A stretch of DNA of 64,000 bases. Source: Tipula vernalis (taxonomy: Eukaryota; Arthropoda; Insecta; Diptera; Tipulidae). Positions 12,664 to 22,364 of this stretch are shown in pieces (the first letter of the stretch is position 1; the number at the start of each line of letters is the position of its first letter). Made by a program: the position numbers and the translations under genes. Location of the stretch: contig OY282560.1 in assembly GCA_958295665.1 (NCBI GenBank), positions 95,519,930-95,583,929 of the forward strand, in the 5' to 3' direction. The notes beneath the pieces are model-generated. The model saw nothing but the letters and a program-made list of their open reading frames with translations. It was not told the origin of the DNA and ran no database searches.

Positions 12664-14085
12664 ATGAGTAGACCGTCGGGTGTTAAATGTGCAGTTTTGC
12701 ACTGTATTTCTAAATTAAAAGATGCTGCTCGTCTTTTTAAATATTCAAAGCATTATTCGAACCACGAACTTTGGCTAAAAAATTGTGGCATATTACCATT
12801 CAGTAAAAAGAGAATATTTATTTGTTCAAACCATTTTGAGGCAAGCTGTATTCTTAAACGCAAGCTTAAACGGACAGCTGTACCAAAATTATGTTTACCC
12901 CAGCCTACAAATTCAAAACAGAAACTTTTATCGGAAACGTCGACTAACTTAAATAAAAGCACCTTATTACAAAACGAATGCATGGTTAGCAAAGGGGTAG
13001 TTAATTTAAATACTGAGTCAACTAATCAACTTCAAAATATATCAAGAAAAATTAAAAATTTAGAGCACAGAAATCGAATTGCAAATAAAAAACTGATCGA
13101 TTTGAAAAATCAACCCAAATCATGTTTAAGTGATTTAATTACCAAAGCAAATAAAAGTGATCACTCCAAAAACTTTTGTCGGTTGCTACTTTTAGAAAAA
13201 GAGAAAACGCAGGAGTGGCCCGAAACATTTAAAATACTTGCGCAAAATATTTATTACCGGTCCCCGAGATCATATAATTTTTTGAGGAACAGGTTGAATT
13301 TCGATTTACCAGCGAAATCTTCGCTTATACGGTGGCAACCAATAAAACAATTTTTCCCAGGTTCAAATAATGTACAAATTTTAAACAAATTAAAAGAAAT
13401 AATCGGCACTTTAGATATTTTCGATAAACAATGTGGACCAGATCGAAAGAAAGGCCACCAAAGACAATCAATCAAAAAATGTGAACCAGTAAACAAAGTT
13501 GAGTCCGGGACATTAATGAATTCGCGTACGTCCCGGCTCTTTATAAATGATAATAATAACAAACTAATTTTTCTAATTGATACGGGAGCTGACATTTCAG
13601 TTATACCTGTCAAATTTTATAACATAAATATAAATAGCTATTCTCAGGATCTAACATTACCAGCCGCCAATGGGTCAACCATTCGTACGTATGGTACGAA
13701 GTTGCTCAAGGTAAATTTAGGACTTAAAAGAGACTTCACGCATGCATTTATTATAGCATCCGTGAGTCGTCCTATTATTGGTGCTGACTTTTTGTCAAAG
13801 TTCGATCTACTAGTCGACCTCAAAGGAAGACGATTAGTAGATGCAACAACAAAATTATCTGTTGATGCTGCAGTGAGGAGTTTCGAAACCCCTACACCTG
13901 TGCATTTTTCAATAGATAATGGTTACGGTACGCTTTTAAATAAATATTCTAGTCTTACAGCGTTACCTAATTTTAATTTGCCAGTCTGTCATTCGGTAGT
14001 TCATCACATAGTGACAAATGGTCACTTGCCAATGGCCAGACCACGTAGATTAGATCCTGACAGGCACAAAGCCGCATTTACATAA
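12664..14085 (+). CDS. chimeric ORF: THAP/P-element transposase N-terminus fused to gypsy aspartic protease
   Basis: A single open frame of 473 codons (from the ATG at 12664) joins two unrelated transposon proteins. Residues 1-80 form a THAP zinc-finger DNA-binding domain: C9-x4-C14, W37, C54-x2-H57 and the closing AVPKL at 72-76. Residues about 125-150 are a basic coiled-coil-like stretch. Residues 155-255 match the helix-turn-helix region of P-element/THAP9 transposases (WPETFKILAQNIYYRSPRSY, LPAKSSLIRW, FFPGSN) and stop at FDKQCG, where the RNase H-like catalytic core would begin. From about residue 258 the frame is gypsy Pol: RTSRLFINDNNNK, the aspartic protease LIDTGADISVIP (DTG at 306-308), the flap/C-terminal IIGADFLSKFDLLVDL, then linker to the RT. 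The frame ends at TAA 14083-14085, just before the RT. I chose 12664 because the THAP family starts a few residues before its first Cys. The frame may extend 34 codons further 5' (to 12562) without any domain. Whether it is expressed is unknown; no splice sites or introns are needed. Confidence 0.75.
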   Translation: MSRPSGVKCAVLHCISKLKDAARLFKYSKHYSNHELWLKNCGILPFSKKRIFICSNHFEASCILKRKLKRTAVPKLCLPQPTNSKQKLLSETSTNLNKSTLLQNECMVSKGVVNLNTESTNQLQNISRKIKNLEHRNRIANKKLIDLKNQPKSCLSDLITKANKSDHSKNFCRLLLLEKEKTQEWPETFKILAQNIYYRSPRSYNFLRNRLNFDLPAKSSLIRWQPIKQFFPGSNNVQILNKLKEIIGTLDIFDKQCGPDRKKGHQRQSIKKCEPVNKVESGTLMNSRTSRLFINDNNNKLIFLIDTGADISVIPVKFYNININSYSQDLTLPAANGSTIRTYGTKLLKVNLGLKRDFTHAFIIASVSRPIIGADFLSKFDLLVDLKGRRLVDATTKLSVDAAVRSFETPTPVHFSIDNGYGTLLNKYSSLTALPNFNLPVCHSVVHHIVTNGHLPMARPRRLDPDRHKAAFT

Positions 14086-15078
14086 TTCCAACAGATGGTG
14101 GATTTGGGGATTTATCGTCCATCGTCTTCCTCAGTATCATGCCCATTACATATGGTGAGAAAAAAAGATCTCGATTGGAGGCCATGTGGAGATTATCGGC
14201 AATTAAATTCTGTAACAATACCAGATAGATATCCGATATCTCATATACAAAATTTCTCAATGCACTTACATGGTTGTAAAATTTTCTCCAAGATTGATTT
14301 AGTTAGGGCGTATCACTTAATTCCAGTTGCGGTTGTATGAATTCACACGCATGCCTTTTGGGTTGCGCGTAATGCCGCTCAAACCTTCCAGCGTTTTATT
14401 AACGAAGTAGTCCGCGTGCTAGATTTCGTTGACGATATACTGGTTGCTTCAGAAACTGAGGAACAACATTTAAGTCATCTTGAACAATTATTTAAGAGAT
14501 TGGTCAAATACGATGTGCATATTAAAACACAAAAATGTGTTTTTGGTGTTCCTACATTAAATTTTCTGAGCCATAAAATTACTCCTGATGGAATTTTACC
14601 ATCTGAGGAAAGAATTCTTGCTATTAGGGAGTTTTCTGCTCCAACGTCTATTAGACATATACAGCGCTTTATCGGCATGATAAATTATTATCACCGATTC
14701 ATTCCGAAAATTGCGGAAATGTTAGCGCCGATTCATGCACATTTGGCAACACTTAATAAGTTACCAAAAACACCCAAGAATTTTTCTTGGCCTGATGAGT
14801 GTTATATCGCATTCACAGGTTTAGTTGCGGAATTAAGTAAAATTACTCTTCTCTCGCACCCTATCGGGAACGCGAAAATTAGCATAACAACTGATGCATC
14901 GAACGTCGCCGTTGGCGCGGTCTTGCAACAGTTCAATAAGAAGAGATGGGAGCCTTTGGAATTTTTCTCAAAGAAATTAACGAATGCCAAGATCAAGTAT
15001 TCAGCATTCGATCGGGAACTTCTGACAATTTTTCTTGCTGTAAAACATTTTAGATACTTCATAGAAGGTCATGTGTGA
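14086..15078 (+). pseudogene. gypsy pol continuation: broken RT and RNase H
   Basis: Immediately after the stop at 14083-14085 the same frame continues with a gypsy [58 protein letters not shown]. It stops again at 14338 and then shifts frame. The FTRMPFGLR block and FLDFVDDILVAS are shortened by deletion. RNase H follows: ITTDASNVAVGAVLQQF, EPLEFFSKKLT, YSAFDRELLTIFLAVKHFRY. It ends at RYFIEGH without connection, integrase or LTR. The RT cannot be functional. The protease upstream is the only intact gypsy domain. Confidence 0.88.
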
Positions 15079-15117
15079 TACTTCATAGAAGGTCAGGTTT
15101 AGATCTTCATAGAGAGG
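15052..15117 (+). repeat. three short tandem copies at the end of the gypsy fragment
   Basis: GATACTTCATAGAAGGTCA is present twice 24 nt apart, followed by a decayed third copy (GATCTTCATAGAGAGG). The first copy is the gypsy RNase H coding end (RYFIEGH). This looks like a templated tandem duplication at a breakpoint. Confidence 0.75.
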
Positions 15118-15499
15118 AATCTATGTTTCATGTTTATTATCATTTTGCACAACCGTGTGCGAACCCTTATTATAGCTTTGTTTACTAAATTAATGCGAAA
15201 AAGATTTTTATTTTATTATAGGTATTTATATTATATTTAGATTTCCCCTTTTTGGTATCGTCGTGAATTTGTACAACGACGACACACACACGTATATGCT
15301 ATTATATTTAAAAAATATATAGCCAGTTCAATTTAATTTTTCGACCGAATTGGTTTTTATTAAAAAATAATTAATGGCGTGAGAGCGTATTTAGAAGAAA
15401 TGTATTTACTTTACTTTAAATAATTAAGTTCTAATAAAATAAACGTTTGTATTTTATAAATAAATAAATAATAATTATAATATATTAAATAAGAACGTT
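15118..15499. other. no gene recognised
   Basis: AT-rich sequence between the gypsy breakpoint and the tandem array. No coding or repeat structure that I can support; an LTR for the gypsy fragment cannot be demonstrated. Confidence 0.4.
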
Positions 15500-16235
15500 A
15501 TAAGTCCGATCGTTTAACAGTCAGCCAGTCAAAACGAGCATGTCAGTCATCTCTTTGAATTTATTCATTACTGATAAATTCAACAGTAGGTTCACTTCCA
15601 ATAGTTTACGAGTCATTCAGTCACAATCAGCAAGTCAGTCATTTTTTTGAATTTATTCATTACATATTTTCAGTTGTAGATCCACTTTCGATCGTTTATC
15701 AGTCCATCAGCGCCTCTTTGGATTTACTTATTACTGATAAATTCAATTGCAGATTTGCTTTCGATCATTACCAGTCAAACAAGCAGAACCACCGAGTCAT
15801 CTCTTTGAATTTATTCATTACAGATAAAGATACAATTGAATTGCAGATCCACTTTCGATCGTTTATCAGTCAGTCATCTCTTTAAATTTATTATTACTGA
15901 TAAACTCAACTGTAGATCTACTTCAGATCGTTTACCAGCCAATCGTTCATAACGGGCCAGTCAATCATTTCTTTGAATTAATTCATTACTGATAAATTCA
16001 ACGGTAGGTTCATTTCCAATAGTTTACGAGCCATTCAGTCACAATCAACAAGTCAGTCATCTCTTTGAATTTATTCATTACATAAATTGAATTATCGTTT
16101 ACCAGTGAATCAGCGTGTCTTTGAACTTATTTATTACTGATAAATTCGACTGTAGATCTATTTTCGATAGTTTATCAGCCAATCAGGTACAACCAGTCAG
16201 TCAGTCAAACACCTCTTTGAATTTGTTCATTACAG
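15500..16235 (+). repeat. degenerate tandem array (about 83-bp monomers, about 415-bp higher-order unit)
   Basis: The core CTCTTTGAATTTATTCATTA recurs at about 15551, 15643, 15714, 15801, 15878, 15969, 16061, 16117 and 16213, each copy followed by a variant of CTGATAAATTCAAC, GTAGATC, CGATCGTTTATCAG and CAGTCAGTCA. Spacing is 56-96 bp. Monomers 15551 and 15643 are closest not to their neighbours but to those at 15969 and 16061, an offset of about 418 bp; monomers 15714 and 15801 also recur at about 403-412 bp. This indicates a higher-order unit amplified at least twice. Non-coding satellite or minisatellite DNA. Confidence 0.85.
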
Positions 16236-17877
16236 AAAAAATTAGATTCTCAATACTTCTTCTCACTTTATCGAACAACAAAAAAAAATCACAATAGCTT
16301 TTTCAACTAAAAGCTTCGATACAAACTATATTATGGTCTTAATATGTACCAACAAAAAAAAACTCCGACATAATATTTTTAATTTAATCTTAATTTAATT
16401 CACTGCTTCTGCCCTTCATCAACTCAAAATTTCAACTCCCCGATCTCACCTAGCTCAAACAATTTTTCTTTTTCTTCTTCCCCTTCATCTTGTTCACATC
16501 TTTTCAATAAAATCAATTCCCAGCACAAAAAAAAACCAACATTTTTATTTACAAATAATAAATAAATAATTTGATATTAAATATATCGAAATGTAATTTG
16601 CGAACAATTTTGATTGAAATTAATAATTATTTAAAATTTTACATTTTTATAAAGTTATTTTGTTCTCAAAACATCATCATGCTTCGTGCTCCTTTAAACA
16701 ATTTATGTTCATTTGCGTAAAGTAATAAAACTAATCGTATACATAGTAATCTATGTACGAAATGAAATTTTAAAGAAACACGAAGCCTGACCATGTTTGA
16801 GAATAAAAATCAATTTACTAAAATGCAAAATTGTGAGTTAAAATTTTATTAATTTCAATTAAAATTGTATTCAATATATTTAATTTCAAATTATTTATAT
16901 TCATAAATAAAAATTTTCATTTAAATTGAAAATAAAGACAACACAAAATCATGAATTTTAAAATTCCATATGATTTTGCTTTCGTGCCGTAGGAAAATAA
17001 AAATCTTTATTCCCTTCTTTATTTTAGAGATTTGGGTTTTTTAAAATAATGTGCATTTTTAAATGCGTACACACACAAATAAAATATAATTCAAAAAATA
17101 AGAATAGGATACACTGACAAAATTCTCAAAATAAAAAAAAAATAAAAAAATCTATAAGCGAATGGTATGGTATGGAAACGATCGTTCGTTTCTTAATATA
17201 TACACATACTAGTGAAACTTAATCATATGGTTGCGTTTTTTATTGTTTCGTTCATTCATAAAGTTTTGTTTACTATACTTGTATAGTATAAAAACGAAAG
17301 AATCTCCTTTGTTTTCCTTCACAATAATGTACAACAACGATAGGAACATAATTAAAACTACAACACTTTGTGTGCGCACGTGGACGTATTAAATAAAAAA
17401 AAAAAAAAAATTGGATGGATTGTTGGTTTTGATTCTATTCTTTTCTAAGGCATTTCAATAAAGTATTTTTTTTTTCATTTTTCTTTATCCATTTACTGGC
17501 TATGTTCTTCATTCTTGTTTCTATATGCATAAACCTACATACACACAAATTCAAATTTAGGTATATTGAACAATTTAAATGTATGGTAGTATAAGTCATG
17601 CGACGATCAACGATTTTACATTTTTTTACCGCTGATTATTTTAAGCGCCAGTTATATTCTTAATGTATCTTGCTATATTCCTTTTATTTATGGTACAAAC
17701 TAATCGACATACGATCGCGACATCTAAAAGAAATACATACAACTAAAATCAAAAATCCAAATATTTATTTCAAATTTTTAATTCATTTTACAATTTACCA
17801 ATAATTTACATTAATTCATTAACAAAACAAATGTACATATATGATTTAACGTTACAATACAAGATTTATAGGTAAAT
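16236..17877. other. intergenic, no gene recognised
   Basis: Very AT-rich. The part adjoining 17877 will contain the 3' UTR of the THUMPD1-like gene; a minus-strand AATAAA lies near 17764-17769. Nothing else can be supported. Confidence 0.45.
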
Positions 17878-18759
17878 TTAAATAGGATCACTTATAATCC
17901 CCTCATCATTTTCCTTATCCATTGGATCATCAACCAGGCCGACAGGCTCATCAGGATTAGGTAATATTTCTTTTTTATCAGTTTCATTGACTTCATTTTC
18001 ATTTGGCTGAATTGGATTATGTTGCCCTTTACCACACAATTCGACGAGATTGTACTTTCTTAGCTTCATGTAATCAGGAGCTACACTGATACAACATAAT
18101 CCTTTTATTACTTCAATAATTATGGATACTTCTGGCGTTTTTAAATTAACTTTATTCTTTATATTTTTTGATGACACCAAATCGGCAACCTCCCGAATTA
18201 TATCATCTCGATTTATATCATTATTGTAGCGTTTATTGAATATTATTGAGAATGTTTTTGGCTCTTTTAGCAAATATTTATCGGCTAGTGAACCAGCTGC
18301 CTCAATTATATCTTTTAATGATGCTTTACAAATAGCTTGTACTGGAATGAAACGCAAAATGAATCTTGATTGTTGTTTCTTTGTTTCGTAAATATCATTT
18401 AGGATTTTAACGCCAAGTTCCATTGGATCAGGGATTGAAGCTTTTATGAAAATACAATTGGTTGTATCTGTGGTAACTTGTTGAAATGTGCGACGTTTAC
18501 CTTCGGCTTTCGCCTTCTCAAGATCATTTGCAAGTTGCGTTGATATATCCACTTCTTCCTCACTTTCACTTTGTTTATTTTCATTACTATTGTAATATTG
18601 ATTTAGTAAGTTATAGCACTCGCGAACACAGTCCTTTTCACGAAAATTACAAGTTACCAAAAATCCTCGTTGTCCAATTTCCATATAATTTCTACGTGAT
18701 TTCTTGTAATAATTTGGTTTCTTTTTGTCATTGAATTTTCGTTTTTTAATTTCAGACAT
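17878..18759 (-). CDS. THUMPD1: THUMP domain-containing protein 1 homologue (tRNA acetylation adaptor)
   Basis: A 293-residue single-exon protein. THUMPD1 (yeast Tan1) binds tRNA through its THUMP domain and brings the acetyltransferase NAT10/Kre33 to make N4-acetylcytidine at position 12 of serine and leucine tRNAs. Seen here: a very basic N-terminus (residues 1-25, many K/R); the family block IGQRGFLVTCNFREKDCVRE at 28-47; an acidic low-complexity linker (ESEEEVD) near 65-71; and a THUMP-like region at about 135-235 ending VIKGLCCISVAPDYMKLRKY. The C-terminal tail is acidic and variable. It is somewhat shorter than the vertebrate protein (about 350 residues), mostly in the linkers. The start is the first Met before the basic tract. 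It is the only member of its pathway in the window. Confidence 0.92.
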   Translation of the reverse strand: MSEIKKRKFNDKKKPNYYKKSRRNYMEIGQRGFLVTCNFREKDCVRECYNLLNQYYNSNENKQSESEEEVDISTQLANDLEKAKAEGKRRTFQQVTTDTTNCIFIKASIPDPMELGVKILNDIYETKKQQSRFILRFIPVQAICKASLKDIIEAAGSLADKYLLKEPKTFSIIFNKRYNNDINRDDIIREVADLVSSKNIKNKVNLKTPEVSIIIEVIKGLCCISVAPDYMKLRKYNLVELCGKGQHNPIQPNENEVNETDKKEILPNPDEPVGLVDDPMDKENDEGIISDPI

Positions 18760-19069
18760 TCTTTTTGCTAGAAATATGTAATTATAATTTATATTATAAA
18801 GATATATCTTAGAACTTTTATAATAAAAATATTAAAATGCGTGTATAAACTTTGGTTATGTTTTGTTTACGTCAATTGTTTTCTGTGTAAATTTTAGTAT
18901 TTTTTTTTTACGGCAGAGGTCAACAGACAACACCTCTTCCGAAAGTACAATGTACAGTTGCAAAATGCGTTAGGAATACAAATTAAACACTTTTTTATTT
19001 CGTTAATTAATTTATTAAGAACATTCTAAAACGATTAATGAACCATATATAATTTGGAAATAAGCAATA
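18760..19069. other. upstream region of THUMPD1-like gene
   Basis: About 310 nt of AT-rich sequence holding the presumed promoter and leader of the minus-strand THUMPD1-like gene. No clear TATA or initiator element can be assigned. Confidence 0.35.
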
Positions 19070-19325
19070 ATCTGTGGTCACAAGGCAAAATCGCTTAAGT
19101 CGACTTAAGACAAAAATAATTTTCAATGTGTAACGTTTCCTAGCTCTCTTCTAACTTCACTAAATTTGACTTAAGTGGTAATATACCTTGTGGCCAAAGG
19201 TTGTGGTCGCAAACCGTAATAGCTCTAGTCAGCATAAACGAAAATGAATTTAATATTCAACTTTTTCTGCGGCTCTAGAAAAATTTCAAATTTGACTTAA
19301 GCGGTTATGCCTTGTGACCACAGAT
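19070..19325. repeat. MITE-like element with about 35-bp inverted termini
   Basis: The left end ATCTGTGGTCACAAGGC...CGCTTAAGTC and the right end GACTTAAGCGG...GCCTTGTGACCACAGAT are near-perfect inverse complements. An extra internal copy of the right end (GACTTAAGTGGTAATATACC, about 19168-19187, continuing TTGTGGCC) suggests that one end was duplicated. Total about 256 bp, no coding capacity. A clean target duplication cannot be assigned. It sits 27 bp downstream of the stop of the first small heat-shock gene. Confidence 0.8.
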
Positions 19326-19352
19326 AGTATTGTTGGTAATATGTAATTAGTT

Positions 19353-19943
19353 TTATTGAACTATTTCAATTGAATCTTTCGGCTGTAATTTCGAAGATCC
19401 TGTTGCTTGAACTTGAATAATCCGTTCATTTTCTTGAGACACATGATTTTGTGGTGGAGCCTTAATTGTCAAAATTCCATCAGATGATAATTTTGCTGTA
19501 ATACAAGCAGTATCGTAATTTTTTGGTAAATGGTACCGTCGTATAAAATGACGGTATACTTGTCCATGTTCATCCTCTTTCTCCTCATGTTTTCCTTCGA
19601 CGACAATAGTATGACCATTTTCATTTTCACAAGTTTTAACGGTAATTTCTTCGGGTAAAAAATCGGCCACATCAAGTGAAGCTTTGAACACATCTTTACC
19701 CAAAATGCAGGTTGATATATTTTGTGATAGATTTCTTTTAATATGCGCTGGCCGTGGTGCTATCCATGGATGAGTGTAAAAATTTGGCCACGGGGCAGAA
19801 TTTGATTGACGACGTAATAATGGTCTAGGATTTACATCACGTGGATACATTCCCATTCCATAATGAGCTGGATGATTTCCTGACCCCCATGTGTCTTCTT
19901 CGGTATCATCTATTATATCCACTAACAACGGTAAAACAGACAT
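19353..19943 (-). CDS. small heat-shock protein (alpha-crystallin family), copy 1
   Basis: An ATP-independent chaperone that holds unfolded proteins in large oligomers, mainly in the cytosol. The chosen start at 19943 gives MSVLPLLVDIIDD, the usual insect sHSP N-terminus (MSLLPLL-like), and 196 residues; an in-frame Met nine codons upstream (19970) is less likely. The alpha-crystallin domain covers about residues 85-165: KASLDVADFLPEEITVKTCE, VVEGKHEEKEDEHGQVYR, HFIRRYHLPKNYD, and the conserved LSSDGILTIKAPP. The I-x-I/V motif (IIQV) follows at about 175. It has no introns, like most insect sHSP genes. It lies in tandem with the next gene, same strand, and shares the core VEGKHEEKEDE-x-G-x-VYR. 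Confidence 0.95.
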   Translation of the reverse strand: MSVLPLLVDIIDDTEEDTWGSGNHPAHYGMGMYPRDVNPRPLLRRQSNSAPWPNFYTHPWIAPRPAHIKRNLSQNISTCILGKDVFKASLDVADFLPEEITVKTCENENGHTIVVEGKHEEKEDEHGQVYRHFIRRYHLPKNYDTACITAKLSSDGILTIKAPPQNHVSQENERIIQVQATGSSKLQPKDSIEIVQ

Positions 19944-20464
19944 ATTTTTATGAAATACTGTACAAATCACTGTTCACACTTTTAAAATGCGATCACACAA
20001 CTGATTTTATCTTCCCACAAAATATGATTTTATATTAAAAAAATAACCGTTGCGATTTTTAAACTCTATTTCGGTTGTCTCTAACTCGGTTTTAACAGGA
20101 TTTTAATATTTGCATAGAATATTTACACTACTATTTGTTACACTAGCCTGCATTCACTAGAATATGTATGATATATCAACATTTCATTACAAAACTCAGT
20201 CCTAAAATGAGAATAGAATTTACTTATAAAAGTAGGTGACTTTGAAAAACCGTAATCAAAAAACAAGATTGACTGATAACAGATTAACAAAATTAATTCA
20301 ACTTTTGCTTCACCATATTTATCCAAACCGCTAATTATATACAATAACGAAATTCTGGCGACATTTTTTTATAAAAAAAGATAAATATTATTTACTTTAC
20401 AATATATATTTTACAAATTTTGATTTACACATATAAATATTACAAATATGGAACATATATTAAA
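19944..20464. promoter_or_regulatory. promoter region of small heat-shock gene 1
   Basis: Spacer between the tandem sHSP genes. A TATAAAA box on the minus strand at 20034-20028, about 85 nt before the chosen start codon, is a good core-promoter candidate. I could not find a convincing run of alternating GAA/TTC pentamers (heat-shock element). Confidence 0.5.
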
Positions 20465-21061
20465 TTATTCAGACATTGTCTCCTCAGGTTTGGCATTTTC
20501 TTGGGTATTTGGTTTAATTGATAAATGTGCTGGACCAGTTTGTTGAATTTGAATAATGCGTTCATTTGATTTGGCATCAGTCTGTGGCGGTGCCTTAATG
20601 GTTAATATGCCATCAGAAGATACGGTTGCAATTACATCTGCCATATCAAATCCTTCAGGCAATGTGTATCGTCGTACAAAACAACGATAAACATTACCAA
20701 GTTCATCCTCTTTTTCCTCGTGTTTACCTTCTACAACGATTGTTCGGTCAACGGTTTTAACCGTAATTTCATTTGGAGCAAAATGTTCAACATCTAAACA
20801 AACTTGAAACCCGTCTTTTGTGATTGTTGTGGTAGCCAATGAACTTTCTTGGTTTGTTCGATGGCGTTTTGTAACCGATGGTCGTCTGTATAGCGGCCAA
20901 TGATGTAGAGTAGAGCGGCGTGCGATTGGTAATCCTGATGTTAAACTATGTATATCATGCGGATGTAAAACGGATCCAAAATTAGTAGAATGAGCTTGAC
21001 TGCTAATCGCTCTTTTCAATGGATTTTTCACCATATCATAGAATAATGATAGACTCGGCAT
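20465..21061 (-). CDS. small heat-shock protein (alpha-crystallin family), copy 2
   Basis: A 198-residue intronless sHSP. The alpha-crystallin domain covers about residues 82-160: FQVCLDVEHFAPNEITVKTV, VVEGKHEEKEDELGNVYRCF, VRRYTLPEGFD, VSSDGILTIKAPP. The dimer-linking IIQIQQ motif follows at about 169-174, then a polar tail ending EETMSE. The N-terminal region (MPSLSLFYDMVKNPL) has diverged from copy 1, while the crystallin core is closely similar. This pattern fits an older tandem duplication with conserved chaperone core and altered substrate-binding arm. A canonical TATA box lies 85-95 nt upstream. Confidence 0.95.
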   Translation of the reverse strand: MPSLSLFYDMVKNPLKRAISSQAHSTNFGSVLHPHDIHSLTSGLPIARRSTLHHWPLYRRPSVTKRHRTNQESSLATTTITKDGFQVCLDVEHFAPNEITVKTVDRTIVVEGKHEEKEDELGNVYRCFVRRYTLPEGFDMADVIATVSSDGILTIKAPPQTDAKSNERIIQIQQTGPAHLSIKPNTQENAKPEETMSE

Positions 21062-21145
21062 TTATTTATTTCTGCTTTTATTTTCGTTTACTTTATTTTT
21101 TATTCAACGTTTTAATTATTACTGAAATTATACCTCCGATTGTCG

Positions 21146-21156
21146 CCTTTTATATA
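21146..21156 (-). promoter_or_regulatory. TATA box of small heat-shock gene 2
   Basis: On the minus strand the sequence reads TATATAAAAGG, a strong TATA consensus, ending about 85 nt before the start codon at 21061. That leaves room for a leader of about 55-60 nt. Strong TATA boxes are typical of inducible insect heat-shock genes. Confidence 0.75.
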
Positions 21157-22364
21157 GGACCAAAACAATAACGGCAAACATGCAATGTACATAACTAAAT
21201 ACAAAAATACTTGAGTAATTTTAAGCCGGTTTGTTTATTATAGAGTCGCACTGGCAGACAAATATGTACCTCTTGAACGTATATTATTTAACGATATATT
21301 TTATTATAATAAAAACAACTTACCGTATACTTTTTTGATTCTAACAATCGCTTTTTCCACAAGATTACGCAAATACAGAACAAAAATGATCATCAAGATT
21401 GCATGGGATACTGGGATGATGATTAGATTGGGAAGGTGACGCCAGTGACAAAAGGTCTACAACGGACTACAACATTTTTGGTGCATGGAGAGAAGGGAGC
21501 GTTCCACCTGAAAACAAAGTACATATATGGATATAACGTAACATTTTAAGCAAGAAAGAACCCTCGTTTAATTACCTAAATATAAATCAAATGTTAAAAG
21601 AAATGTGTAAGGACCAGAAAAATAAAAAATTAAAGCACATGCATTTCGACGGAGCAAACTTCTGTAAAACAGCATCTATCAAGTCAACAAATTTTACGCG
21701 CTGGAACTAATGGTCCGATTACAGAGTTTACTGAAGGAAAAACAATACCAGTTGTGTAAGAAGTATATCTGACGAAAGACGTTTCAAATTCTCTGACATT
21801 CGGTCATAATAGATAACCATTATTAAGAAAAAGAAAAGAATTAAAATTGGGAATATCGATTTGAGGGGCTTGGGGGAAGCATCAAAATTATAAGGAAAAT
21901 GCAAGATTATTCGACTGTACAGTACAGTAGTTTTAAACGCTTTTTAGCTGGGTTGAATCATCGTGAAACCAGCTTTTAAACATGCGCCCGAGTAGATTTG
22001 ATGAATCCTATTCTATGAATGAATTCTATGTAAACAAGTCTAGAAAGGAAACCCCCAGTTTTAAATTGTTTCTTTATTTTAATTTTTAATATAATTGTAT
22101 AATAAATTTTGAAGAATATAAATTTATAGACAAATAATGAGTTCTAGAACTGATGGATGCGAAGAAATCTTGTGGTTATTTTGCGTTATCAAAGTAAGCC
22201 AATTAATTAAATGAAGTTTCAATTTAGTCCAGCGGTTGTGGTAAAGCATAAATTGTACATATAGATTTCTATACAGCTCAAAAATTTGCCTATTTGTAGC
22301 GTAAATATTTAAAAAAAAAACATATAATATTGGTAGTTTTACAAAAATTGAACAATTCGACATT
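21157..22364. other. intergenic, no gene recognised
   Basis: Upstream DNA of sHSP copy 2 followed by sequence 3' of the ARL14EP-like gene. No domain-bearing frame on either strand. I looked for heat-shock elements near 21160-21500 and found no clean three-unit array. Confidence 0.4.

Noticed and set aside
15500..16235. CRISPR-like regularly spaced repeats
   Set aside because: Repeats are degenerate, spacing varies 56-96 bp, spacers are themselves repeated, and the genome is eukaryotic; it is a tandem satellite.
16115..16297. Frame with repeated SLNLFIT peptide
   Set aside because: The repetition comes from the non-coding tandem array; frame is lost in neighbouring monomers.
21062..21600. 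Heat-shock elements upstream of sHSP copy 2
   Set aside because: Isolated GAA and TTC triplets occur but no run of three correctly spaced inverted pentamers was found by eye.
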